Below are positions 5,665 through 12,695 of a stretch of 13,436 bases of DNA, one piece after another. The notes beneath the pieces are model-generated. The model was not told the DNA's origin, searched no databases, and worked only from the letters and a program-made list of their open reading frames with translations. Within the stretch, counting starts at the first letter, position 1, and every line of letters begins with the position of its first letter. The stretch is from an uncultured Clostridia bacterium (GTDB lineage Bacteria > Bacillota > Clostridia > Christensenellales > DTU072), in the NCBI GenBank assembly GCA_934296355.1, contig CAKRAY010000029.1, positions 1 through 13,436 on the forward strand, written 5' to 3'. The position numbers were made by a program, and so were the translations under genes.

Positions 5665-7239
5665 ATGATGAATTTATTATTTGTTTTATCGGCTTTTGCC
5701 AACCTGACTTGCAACGCGGTTCTCGATTTTCTTAACGACGGAATAGACGTGGGCGGGTCGTTCACTTTGAAATATTGGTACATAATAGTAGCGGCGGTCG
5801 TAGTCGCTCTTATCGTCACGATAAGCGTGGTGGCTGCAAACAACGCGAAAAAGAAAAAGGCGAAGAAGAGCGAATGCGCGAACGAACAAACCGCTAACTC
5901 CGAACCCGTAGACAAAAACACCGCGGACTTGCTCGCGGCTAACAGCGCGGAACACTCCGATTCTTATACGAGAGTAGCCGTAGGCGAGGATAAGACGATT
6001 TACGACAAGCCCGCCGTTCCTACGAGAAAAACCAAGCCCGCGCCCGTAACGAAACCGGTCGAGGAAAAGAAAGAAGAGCAACCGGTCGTTACCGAAATTC
6101 CCGTAACCGAACCCGAGGAAGAACCCGCCGTGGTTACGCCCGTAACCGACGTCGCGCCCGAAACGGCGGAAGTTCAAAACAACGCGGAAACGCACGTAGA
6201 AGCGCCCGAAACCGAAGAAACGGTATCCGAAGAAGCGGTTTCCGATACGCAACCGACTGCGGAAGAAAATGAAGAAGAAACGGCGACCGAAGAGGCGGCG
6301 GCAACCGTAGAACCCACGGAAAGCGCAGTCGAAGAGACCGTAGAAGAGCCTACCGAAGAAGCGAATAACGAAGAAGTTTCCGAAGAATCCGCGTCCGCAG
6401 AAACGGAAGAAACCGCCGCGGCGGAAGAAGCGGACGAAACGCCCGCAGGCGAAGAAAAGAAAGGCGTTAAAGGCAGAATAGAAATAGTAAACTGCTCTCT
6501 CGGCGGATACAACTATATCTTAAAAGCCAACAACGGACAAATACTTTACGAAAGCAAGAACTATAAGAGCATCGATTCGGTAAACGAAGCGATAGGCAAG
6601 TTTATCGACGCCGTAAGAGTGGGAAGATTCTCTTTAAGAACCGATAAGTTCGGCAATCATCAGTTCATCTTGAAGAGTCCCACGAGTAATAACCTTATAT
6701 ATATGGGCGAAAGTTTCGTAGATGAAAATTCGTGCTTCAGTAACATAGAGAGCGTTAAACGTTTTGCCGAGTGTTCGCCTATATACGATATGACGGATAA
6801 GGACGTAGTCGCGCCCATTTCTCCATACGAAATTCCGCAAGAAGTAATCGACGCGGTTACCGCTACCGAAGGAGTAATCGGCAGATGGGATATCGTCAAA
6901 CTCGACGAAACGCAAAAGAATTCTCCCTTCGTGTATCTTTTGTACGCCAACAACGGACAACTTCTTTATCAATCTAAGGACTACGCCACCGCGGCAAGTT
7001 GCCGTAAAGGTATCGACGCTTTCGTAGGAACGGTAAAGAACGGTTACTTCGTGATTTATCAAGATAAGAACAACAGATTCAGATTCGTGCTTCGAAACAA
7101 GACCGGCAACACCGCGACCGAATACGTCGGACAACACTACGACGATAGAAAGCGTTGCGCCAGCAGTATAGAGAGCGTATATCGTTTCGCTTTGAGAACG
7201 CCGATAGAAATCGTCAAGAAGACAAACGATGAACAATAA
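5665..7239 (+). CDS. Membrane-anchored protein with acidic linker and tandem YegP-like (DUF1508) units
   Basis: A 524-residue protein in three parts. Residues 1-60 hold a short hydrophobic N-terminus and one strong membrane helix (about 38-58, YWYIIVAAVVVALIV), followed by a Lys-rich stop-transfer stretch (AKKKKAKK). Residues 70-265 form a low-complexity linker rich in Glu, Thr, Val, Pro and Ala, probably disordered. Residues 269-370 and 405-511 are two related units, each resembling YegP with two DUF1508 half-repeats; compare KANNGQILYESKNY (287-300) with YANNGQLLYQSKDY (427-440), and IESVKRFA with IESVYRFA. The DUF1508 function is unknown. The Lys-rich side suggests that the linker and repeats face the cytoplasm. 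AGGAG (5655-5659) supports a start at 5665 or at the adjacent ATG at 5668. The next small gene overlaps the end. The domain call is fairly sure; no function can be given. Confidence 0.8.
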   Translation: MMNLLFVLSAFANLTCNAVLDFLNDGIDVGGSFTLKYWYIIVAAVVVALIVTISVVAANNAKKKKAKKSECANEQTANSEPVDKNTADLLAANSAEHSDSYTRVAVGEDKTIYDKPAVPTRKTKPAPVTKPVEEKKEEQPVVTEIPVTEPEEEPAVVTPVTDVAPETAEVQNNAETHVEAPETEETVSEEAVSDTQPTAEENEEETATEEAAATVEPTESAVEETVEEPTEEANNEEVSEESASAETEETAAAEEADETPAGEEKKGVKGRIEIVNCSLGGYNYILKANNGQILYESKNYKSIDSVNEAIGKFIDAVRVGRFSLRTDKFGNHQFILKSPTSNNLIYMGESFVDENSCFSNIESVKRFAECSPIYDMTDKDVVAPISPYEIPQEVIDAVTATEGVIGRWDIVKLDETQKNSPFVYLLYANNGQLLYQSKDYATAASCRKGIDAFVGTVKNGYFVIYQDKNNRFRFVLRNKTGNTATEYVGQHYDDRKRCASSIESVYRFALRTPIEIVKKTNDEQ

Positions 7240-7525
7240 TTATCTCACTTGTAATTCCTTTACCGTAGACGACGACGGAGCATTGGTCGTCGAAAACGAG
7301 CATTATATAGGAAATACGGGTTGTAGTTATACCGAATATAAAGCGGAAGGAAGTTATTTTCCTTCCCTTTATTCGTTTTTTTCGGTAAATTCCCGAGCCG
7401 AGTTGCTTAAAAAACTCACGTCCCTTTACGCGGCGTCGGACGACTTTTTCGCCGCCTTTAACGCGGCGCGAGTTCCGCTCGCGGTCGTTAACAAAAAACA
7501 CTTCGATACTTCGGCGGATATTTAA
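7229..7525 (+). CDS. Small protein of unknown function overlapping the DUF1508 gene
   Basis: A 98-residue soluble protein (MNNNYLTCNSFTVDDDGALVV...), with no membrane segment, signal peptide or motif I recognise. Its ATG lies inside the last codons of the DUF1508 gene, an 11-base overlap in another frame, which suggests translational coupling. There is no clear ribosome binding site. The reading frame runs exactly into an intrinsic terminator whose loop contains the stop codon. The position between a coupled start and a terminator, and an ordinary amino-acid composition, make it likely to be real. The tail (SAELL-like helix region, about 54-75) may be helical. It probably works with the DUF1508 protein, which is inference only. 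Confidence 0.6.
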   Translation: MNNNYLTCNSFTVDDDGALVVENEHYIGNTGCSYTEYKAEGSYFPSLYSFFSVNSRAELLKKLTSLYAASDDFFAAFNAARVPLAVVNKKHFDTSADI

Positions 7526-7543
7526 TCCGCTTTTTTATTTTTT
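7514..7543 (+). terminator. Intrinsic terminator after the DUF1508/small-protein unit
   Basis: GCGGAT (7514-7519) pairs with ATCCGC (7525-7530) around a 5-base loop ATTTA. A long T-rich tail follows (TTTTTTATTTTTT). The TAA stop of the small gene (7523-7525) lies in the loop and at the base of the stem. Confidence 0.85.
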
Positions 7544-7559
7544 GTCGAAAAATTTAATT

Positions 7560-7604
7560 CAAACGTTTGACATTAACAAGCGCAAAATATATAATGCGTT
7601 TGTT
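7560..7604 (+). promoter_or_regulatory. Consensus promoter of the polyamine operon with overlapping operator-like repeats
   Basis: TTGACA (7567-7572), exactly 17 bases, and TATAAT (7590-7595) match the sigma-A consensus perfectly. The palindrome CAAACGTTTG (7560-7569) overlaps the -35. A second inverted repeat, AACAAGCGCA (7575-7584) with TGCGTTTGTT (7595-7604, one G-T mismatch), flanks and overlaps the -10. Such a strong promoter needs a repressor. The XRE-cupin regulator encoded next is the natural candidate for binding one of these sites; this is inferred. Confidence 0.8.
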
Positions 7605-7608
7605 TAGG

Positions 7609-7664
7609 AAAAATAAACTTTATTCTTAATGCGTAAAATCTCGCTAAGACTAAGGTTTATTTTT
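7609..7664 (+). other. Long hairpin in the leader RNA of the polyamine operon
   Basis: AAAAATAAAC (7609-7618) is the exact reverse complement of GTTTATTTTT (7655-7664). Inside the loop, CTTA..GCG (7625-7633) can pair with CGC-TAAG (7642-7648), so the RNA can form an elongated two-part stem just after the predicted transcription start. A T-rich stretch follows. It could stabilise the RNA, attenuate transcription or bind a ligand. It matches no riboswitch class I know. Confidence 0.4.
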
Positions 7665-7748
7665 GTTTAACAAGCGAAACGGAACGTTCTATGCGGCGGT
7701 AACGAGAAGACAGCGATATAATAGAATTGTTCCGAGGGGAAGGGAAGT

Positions 7749-8282
7749 ATGGACATAGGAAATAAGATTAAGGAACTTAGGTTAAAGAACAATCTTACGC
7801 AAGAAGAACTTGCCGACAGATGCGAACTTACGAAGGGGTATATCAGCCAGCTTGAAAACGACCTTGCCAATCCTTCGATAGACACGCTCGACACGATACT
7901 CGTCGTTTTGGGCAGCAGTATGGGAGAGTTTTTTACGGAAACGGATAGCGAACAAATAGTTTTCGGAAAAGCGGACTACATATCGAAGAGTTACGAGGAC
8001 ACGAACATAACGTGGTTGGTGCCGTCGGCGCAAAAGAACGCGATGGAGCCGATTATCAGCGAGTTGAGTTACCTTGGCAGCGTCGAAAGCGATATGCCGC
8101 ACGAGGGCGAAGAGTTCGGGTACGTTATGAGCGGCAAGATAAGGCTGACGGTAGGAAAACGTTCGTTTATAGTAAACAAAGGCGAAACTTTTTATTTCAA
8201 GGCGGACAAAAAACATTCTATCGAGAACGTGGCGGACAAAAAAGCGGTCGTGCTTTGGATAAGTTGTCCTCCGAATTTTTAA
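7749..8282 (+). CDS. XRE-family transcriptional regulator with C-terminal cupin domain (PuuR-like layout)
   Basis: A 177-residue regulator. Residues 6-60 form an XRE/Cro helix-turn-helix (NLTQEELADRCELTKGYISQ, then LENDLANPSIDTL). Residues about 100-172 form a cupin barrel, with PHEGEEFGYVMSGKIRLTVG (117-136) and GETFYFKADKKHSIEN (145-160) as the two cupin motifs; H118, E122 and H156 are candidate metal or ligand residues. Length is usual for the class. Proteins of this design often sit at the head of potABCD operons in Firmicutes and are thought to sense polyamines or related amines; E. coli PuuR, which senses putrescine, has the same layout. The start at 7749 follows purine-rich GAGGGGAAGGGAAGT. 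It probably controls its own promoter at 7567-7595 and the transporter genes starting 54 bases downstream. The ligand is inferred from context. Confidence 0.88.
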   Translation: MDIGNKIKELRLKNNLTQEELADRCELTKGYISQLENDLANPSIDTLDTILVVLGSSMGEFFTETDSEQIVFGKADYISKSYEDTNITWLVPSAQKNAMEPIISELSYLGSVESDMPHEGEEFGYVMSGKIRLTVGKRSFIVNKGETFYFKADKKHSIENVADKKAVVLWISCPPNF

Positions 8283-8336
8283 GAAAACGACTTTTGAGAA
8301 AATAACAAAAAAATACGTATATATGAGGTAATAACG

Positions 8337-9812
8337 ATGAAGATGAAATTTTGGGGCAAGCAAAAGGCGACGGAAGAGCAGCCCGCGGTTGTCAGAGAAG
8401 GAGTAAGAAAGCAGGACAAAATCATCGAAGTCTGTAACATCGTCAAAGTTTTCGACGGCGTGACGGTTCTCGACGACCTTAACCTGAGTATTAAGAGAGG
8501 AGAGTTCATAACTCTGCTCGGACCGAGCGGATGCGGCAAAACCACGCTTTTAAGAATAATTGCCGGGTTCGAAACCGCAACGAGCGGCGAAGTATTTATC
8601 GACAACAAGGACGTTACCGACGTTCCCCCGCATAAACGCCCGGTGAACACGGTGTTCCAGCGTTACGCGTTGTTCCCGCATTTGAACGTATATAAAAACA
8701 TCGCTTTCGGCTTAAAGATTAAAAAAATGTCCAAAAGCGAGATAAAAGAAAAGGTTACCGCCGCCTTAAAACTCGTAAACTTAGAAGGTTACGAGCATAG
8801 AAACGTAACGAGTCTAAGCGGCGGACAGCAACAAAGAGTCGCTATCGCGAGAGCGCTCGTGTGCGAACCGGACGTGTTGCTTCTCGACGAGCCTCTCGGC
8901 GCGCTCGACCTCAAAATGCGTAAAGAAATGCAAAGCGAACTTATCGCCATGCATAAAAGGCTCGGCATAACCTTTATTTACGTTACTCACGACCAGGAAG
9001 AGGCGTTGACGATGAGCGACGAAGTGGTGGTTATGAACGACGGCGTAATTCAGCAAATCGGCACGCCGCAAAAGGTTTACGACGAACCCGCCAACGCTTT
9101 CGTAGCCAACTTTATCGGCGAGAGCAATATTATCAGCGGAATAATGCTTAAAGATTACCTCGTATCATGCTTGGGCGTGGAACTGGAGTGTCTCGATAAA
9201 GGTTTCGAAAAGAACGAAAAAGTCGACCTCGTTATTCGTCCCGAAGATATCAATATTTACGCTATAAACAGCGGCAAAGGTCAGATGACGGGTAAAGTAA
9301 TTTCCGTCGTGTTCAAGGGAACTTTCTACGAAATGGAAGTTTTATGTAACGGATACGAATTTACCGTGCAATCTACCAAGTACAACGCGGCGGGCGACGA
9401 AGTGCGCGTAGGAATTAAGCCTAACGGTATTCATATTATGAAGAAGTTACGTTCGGTCAACGAATTCCGCGGCGAAGTCAGCGGCGAAAACACGGTATGG
9501 TTCTGCGGCGGCGATTTCGAATTCGAAAATACGGAGAACTTAGAAAAAGGTACGCAAGTCAAAGTTCAGGTCGGTTTCGACGCGGTTACGCTTACCGACG
9601 ACGAAGCGGACGGAACCATCGGCGCGAACGTCACGCAAACGCTTTATAAGGGTAAGTATTACCAAGTGCAAATTTACACCGACACCGACGAAGATTTTTA
9701 TCTCGATACCGTCGACGAATGGGATATCAACGACAGAGTGGGCGTAAAAATCGACAAGAGTAAAATCAGCGTGGTCGTAGCGGAGGAAGAAGATGAAGAA
9801 GAAGCCGATTAA
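8337..9812 (+). CDS. potA: Spermidine/putrescine ABC transporter, ATP-binding protein PotA
   Basis: A 491-residue ATPase that powers polyamine import from the cytoplasmic face. The nucleotide-binding domain (about 29-262) has Walker A GPSGCGKTT (62-70), Q-loop VFQRYALFPHL (Q108), signature LSGGQQQR (160-167), Walker B LLLDEP with the D-loop GALD (181-191), and the switch histidine H218 in THDQEEAL. RPEDI (301-305) marks the start of a TOBE-type regulatory region. The protein is about 110-140 residues longer than most PotA proteins (about 350-380): a second beta-rich unit (about 375-480) follows the first TOBE-like one, then an acidic tail EEEDEEEAD. The start at 8337 has GAGG 8 bases upstream; M3 is a possible alternative. 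It overlaps potB by 20 bases. The polyamine specificity comes from the operon. Confidence 0.92.
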   Translation: MKMKFWGKQKATEEQPAVVREGVRKQDKIIEVCNIVKVFDGVTVLDDLNLSIKRGEFITLLGPSGCGKTTLLRIIAGFETATSGEVFIDNKDVTDVPPHKRPVNTVFQRYALFPHLNVYKNIAFGLKIKKMSKSEIKEKVTAALKLVNLEGYEHRNVTSLSGGQQQRVAIARALVCEPDVLLLDEPLGALDLKMRKEMQSELIAMHKRLGITFIYVTHDQEEALTMSDEVVVMNDGVIQQIGTPQKVYDEPANAFVANFIGESNIISGIMLKDYLVSCLGVELECLDKGFEKNEKVDLVIRPEDINIYAINSGKGQMTGKVISVVFKGTFYEMEVLCNGYEFTVQSTKYNAAGDEVRVGIKPNGIHIMKKLRSVNEFRGEVSGENTVWFCGGDFEFENTENLEKGTQVKVQVGFDAVTLTDDEADGTIGANVTQTLYKGKYYQVQIYTDTDEDFYLDTVDEWDINDRVGVKIDKSKISVVVAEEEDEEEAD

Positions 9813-10620
9813 ACTTAGGTTTAGGAAAGAGGCGCTCGCTTTTCCGTATCTTGCGGTCAGCGTGGTGTTCGTCATTATTCCGCTCGTTCTTATATTGATA
9901 TACGCTTTTACCGACCAGTCGGGCAATTTTTCGTTATCGGCTTTTTACCGCCTTACCGTAGCGACGTCGTGGAAGAGCATAGTAAGAAGTTTGCTTATGG
10001 CTTTGCTTACGACAATGGGATGTTTGGTTTTGGCGTATCCCACGGCGGTGGCTCTTACCAAAATAAAGACGAGCAAGCGCGCGGTCATACTTATGGCGTT
10101 CGTTATGCCGATGTGGATAAACTCTTTGCTGCGCATATACGCGGTAAAACTGTTTTTCAGCGACATCGTGGGAATGGAAAAGGGCTTTTTGCTTACTTTA
10201 ATAGGTATGATATACGACTTCTTTCCGTTTATGCTTTTACCTATATATACCATACTCGCGGATATGGACAAGGGCGTGCTCGAAGCGTCCTCCGACCTCG
10301 GAGCCAACGGTTTGCAGACTTTCTTGAAAGTCAAACTTCCGCTTAGTATTCCGGGAATAGTGAGCGGAGTGCTTATGGTGTTTATGCCCACCGTTTCTTC
10401 GTTCGCGATCTACGATATTTTGGGTTACGACGGAGGCAGCGCGTCGTTCTTGGACGGCAGACTGTTCGGTAATATTATTTACTACTATTTCGAAAAAGGA
10501 ATGTACAACAACGGTAGCGCGCTCGCGCTGATATTGCTCGTGCTTATCATTATTTCCACTTTGGTCAGCAATCTCGTTACCAAGGGTAAGAGCGGCAGAA
10601 AAGGAGGGACCATATCGTGA
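9793..10620 (+). CDS. potB: Spermidine/putrescine ABC transporter permease PotB
   Basis: A 275-residue membrane permease of the binding-protein-dependent transport family with about six helices (first at about 15-38, last at about 240-262). The cytoplasmic coupling loop carries the EAA motif EASSDLGANGLQTFLKVKLP (164-183), followed by LSIPGI, which contacts the ATPase PotA. In polyamine importers PotB forms the channel with PotC. The ATG lies inside the end of potA (20-base overlap), preceded by GGAGGAAGAAG, so translation is coupled. Its stop overlaps the potC start by four bases. First in the B-C order, with the short N-terminal cytoplasmic segment usual for PotB. Confidence 0.92.
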   Translation: MKKKPIKLRFRKEALAFPYLAVSVVFVIIPLVLILIYAFTDQSGNFSLSAFYRLTVATSWKSIVRSLLMALLTTMGCLVLAYPTAVALTKIKTSKRAVILMAFVMPMWINSLLRIYAVKLFFSDIVGMEKGFLLTLIGMIYDFFPFMLLPIYTILADMDKGVLEASSDLGANGLQTFLKVKLPLSIPGIVSGVLMVFMPTVSSFAIYDILGYDGGSASFLDGRLFGNIIYYYFEKGMYNNGSALALILLVLIIISTLVSNLVTKGKSGRKGGTIS

Positions 10621-11444
10621 AAAAGAGAAGAGATTTGATTTTAAGCATAGTGTTCCTCGTCGTAATGCTGATAGTCACGTATTTGCCCGTGGCGATTTTG
10701 ACGGTGTACTCTTTTACCGACGCCAAGACCATCGGGGTGTGGAACGGATTCAGTCTGGAACTGTATAAAGAACTGTTCAGCGACCAAGAGATACTCGGCG
10801 CGTTGAAGAACACGGTAATTATCGGCGTAACGGCTTCGGTAATCGCGGTTATTCTCGGCACGCTCGCGTCCATAGGTATTCACAGTATGAAGAAAGTGCC
10901 TAAGATGATATCCGAATCCGTCAATCAGATAACCATGGTTAACGCGGATATAGTCACGGCGGTAGGCTTTATGCTTTTGTTCTTGTTCGTCATCGTCATT
11001 CCCAACGATTATCTCGCGCTGATTATCGCGCATACGGTCATTTGTACGCCCTATGTGATAATGTCGGTTATGCCGAGGCTCAGTCAACTGAATCCCAACG
11101 TGTACGAAGCGGGATTAGACCTGGGCGCAACGCCGATGAAAGCGATTTTTTCGATAATTTTGCCTCAACTTATCCCCGGTATCATAGCGGGTTTTGCGTT
11201 GGCGTTTACGATAAGTTTGGACGATTTTACTATCTCCACTCTCGTAAGCAGCAGCGTGGACACCATACCGAGATATCTGTATAACAAATTAAAGGTAAAA
11301 GGCGTAATGCCTGTTCTGAGGGCGCTCAGCGTGTTCATTATGGTAGCGGTAATGGCGGTTCTCGTCGTTATCAACGTGGCTTCCGCGAATATGGAAAGAA
11401 AGAGAAAACAAATGGAAAAGACGCTCGGAGGTAAAGGTGAATAA
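10617..11444 (+). CDS. potC: Spermidine/putrescine ABC transporter permease PotC
   Basis: A 275-residue membrane permease, partner of PotB in the transmembrane channel, with about six helices (first at about 8-32). The EAA loop is YEAGLDLGATPMKAIFSIIL (163-182), followed by PQLIPGI. The start codon is GTG at 10617, with a strong AAGGAGGG (10601-10608) 8 bases upstream, and forms a GTGA overlap with the potB stop. The segment FTISLDDFTISTLV (197-210) matches the conserved stretch seen after the EAA loop in PotC proteins. The gene overlaps potD by eight bases. The polybasic C-terminus (ERKRKQMEK) lies in the cytoplasm. Confidence 0.92.
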   Translation: MKKRRDLILSIVFLVVMLIVTYLPVAILTVYSFTDAKTIGVWNGFSLELYKELFSDQEILGALKNTVIIGVTASVIAVILGTLASIGIHSMKKVPKMISESVNQITMVNADIVTAVGFMLLFLFVIVIPNDYLALIIAHTVICTPYVIMSVMPRLSQLNPNVYEAGLDLGATPMKAIFSIILPQLIPGIIAGFALAFTISLDDFTISTLVSSSVDTIPRYLYNKLKVKGVMPVLRALSVFIMVAVMAVLVVINVASANMERKRKQMEKTLGGKGE

Positions 11445-12687
11445 GAAAATTACGGCGTTCGTCATTATTGCGTGCATGCTCGCGGCGGTGGCGGTTTGCT
11501 TTGCGGGATGTTCGGCAAACAGAGCGATTACCATAAGAATAGCCGCGCCGGGGGAATATATGGACCCCGACACTTATAACGGTTTTGCCGATTGGTACGC
11601 CGAAAAGTACGGAAAAGAAGTTATCGTAGAATATAACGAGTTCGACACGCTCGAAAATCTTTATACTTGGATAAGCATAAAGAAAGAGGACTACGACCTT
11701 ATTTGTCCGTCCGACTATATGATACAAAGGCTTAACGGCGAGGGTTTGATTCAACCTATCGCGGAAGAAACGCGCCGGCTGCTTAACGAACGCGTGGACG
11801 AACGCGTCATAGCGATGGTTAAAGATTCTTACGACCCCGACTTCGCGATCAGCGCGCCGTATATGTGGGGTACGCTCGGAATAATATTTAACGTAAACAG
11901 CGACGGCGTAGAGGGACTGCAAGACGAACTCGACGTTATGGGTTCGTGGAACGTTTTTTGGGACTCGCAATACAAAGACAAGATTTTTATGAAAGACTCG
12001 GTACGCGACGCGTATTCGGTGGCGGCGATTTACAATAAGCGCGACCTTTTATACAATGCGCTCGGCGCGGATATGAACTACGACAATCCCGAATACAAGA
12101 AAATTTTGCTCGGCATTTTCGACGAAACGGACGACGAAACCATCGCTCGCGCTCAGCAAGCCTTGATGGCGCAAAAAAAGAACGTGTACGACTACGAAGT
12201 CGATTCGGGAAAGGACGAACTCATCCGCGATACCGACGGTAAGAAAGGACACTTCGGTTTGTTTTGGAGTTGCGACGCCGGATATATAATGACCGGCGAA
12301 GAGGGCGAAGTGAACAGAAATCTTTACTACACCGTGCCGAGAGAGGGCAGTAACGTATGGCTTGACGCGTTCGTCATTCCGACTTACGCGAAAAACCCTC
12401 ACCTTGCCAACGCTTTCATCGAATATCTTTCCGAAGAAGACATAGCGTACGACTGCATGGATTACGCGGGCTCTACCACGGCGATAAAAGCGGCTTTGGA
12501 AAGTTATAAAGCCGACCTCGAAGAAGACGAAGAAACGTTCGAAGGAACTTACGAAGGCTTCAAAGAAATGTATATGGACCTCTTGTTCCCGTCGGACGAA
12601 ACCTTAAAACGTTGCGCGATTATGAAAGACTACGGCGTTTACAATCAAAAGCTCGACGAAATGTGGATGGACGTAATTCTAAGTTAG
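11437..12687 (+). CDS. potD: Spermidine/putrescine-binding lipoprotein PotD
   Basis: A 416-residue substrate-binding protein that captures polyamines outside the cell and delivers them to PotBC. The N-terminus is a lipoprotein signal: a positive start (NKK), a hydrophobic stretch, then the lipobox FAGC with the lipidated cysteine at C25, as expected for a Gram-positive. The start is GTG at 11437 with GGAGG five bases upstream, inside the end of potC. Family landmarks include DYDLICPSDYMIQRL (85-99), GTLGIIFN (145-152), and W277, W308 and D310, which match in position the aromatic and acidic residues that hold spermidine in E. coli PotD. The usual N-terminal NWxxY motif is replaced by APGEY (37-41), and the C-terminal part is rather acidic. 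Substrate range (spermidine, putrescine or another amine) cannot be fixed from sequence. Confidence 0.88.
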   Translation: MNKKITAFVIIACMLAAVAVCFAGCSANRAITIRIAAPGEYMDPDTYNGFADWYAEKYGKEVIVEYNEFDTLENLYTWISIKKEDYDLICPSDYMIQRLNGEGLIQPIAEETRRLLNERVDERVIAMVKDSYDPDFAISAPYMWGTLGIIFNVNSDGVEGLQDELDVMGSWNVFWDSQYKDKIFMKDSVRDAYSVAAIYNKRDLLYNALGADMNYDNPEYKKILLGIFDETDDETIARAQQALMAQKKNVYDYEVDSGKDELIRDTDGKKGHFGLFWSCDAGYIMTGEEGEVNRNLYYTVPREGSNVWLDAFVIPTYAKNPHLANAFIEYLSEEDIAYDCMDYAGSTTAIKAALESYKADLEEDEETFEGTYEGFKEMYMDLLFPSDETLKRCAIMKDYGVYNQKLDEMWMDVILS

Positions 12688-12695
12688 GAGAATAA

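Noticed and set aside
6174..6512. Ser/Val-rich minus-strand frame opposite the acidic linker
   Set aside because: It is the antisense of repeated GAA/ACG/GCG codons in the linker of the DUF1508 protein; low complexity explains the open frame.
7717..7722. Second -10 box (TATAAT) just before the XRE-cupin gene
   Set aside because: No -35 match lies 16-18 bases upstream, and a start there would leave almost no leader before the ribosome binding site.
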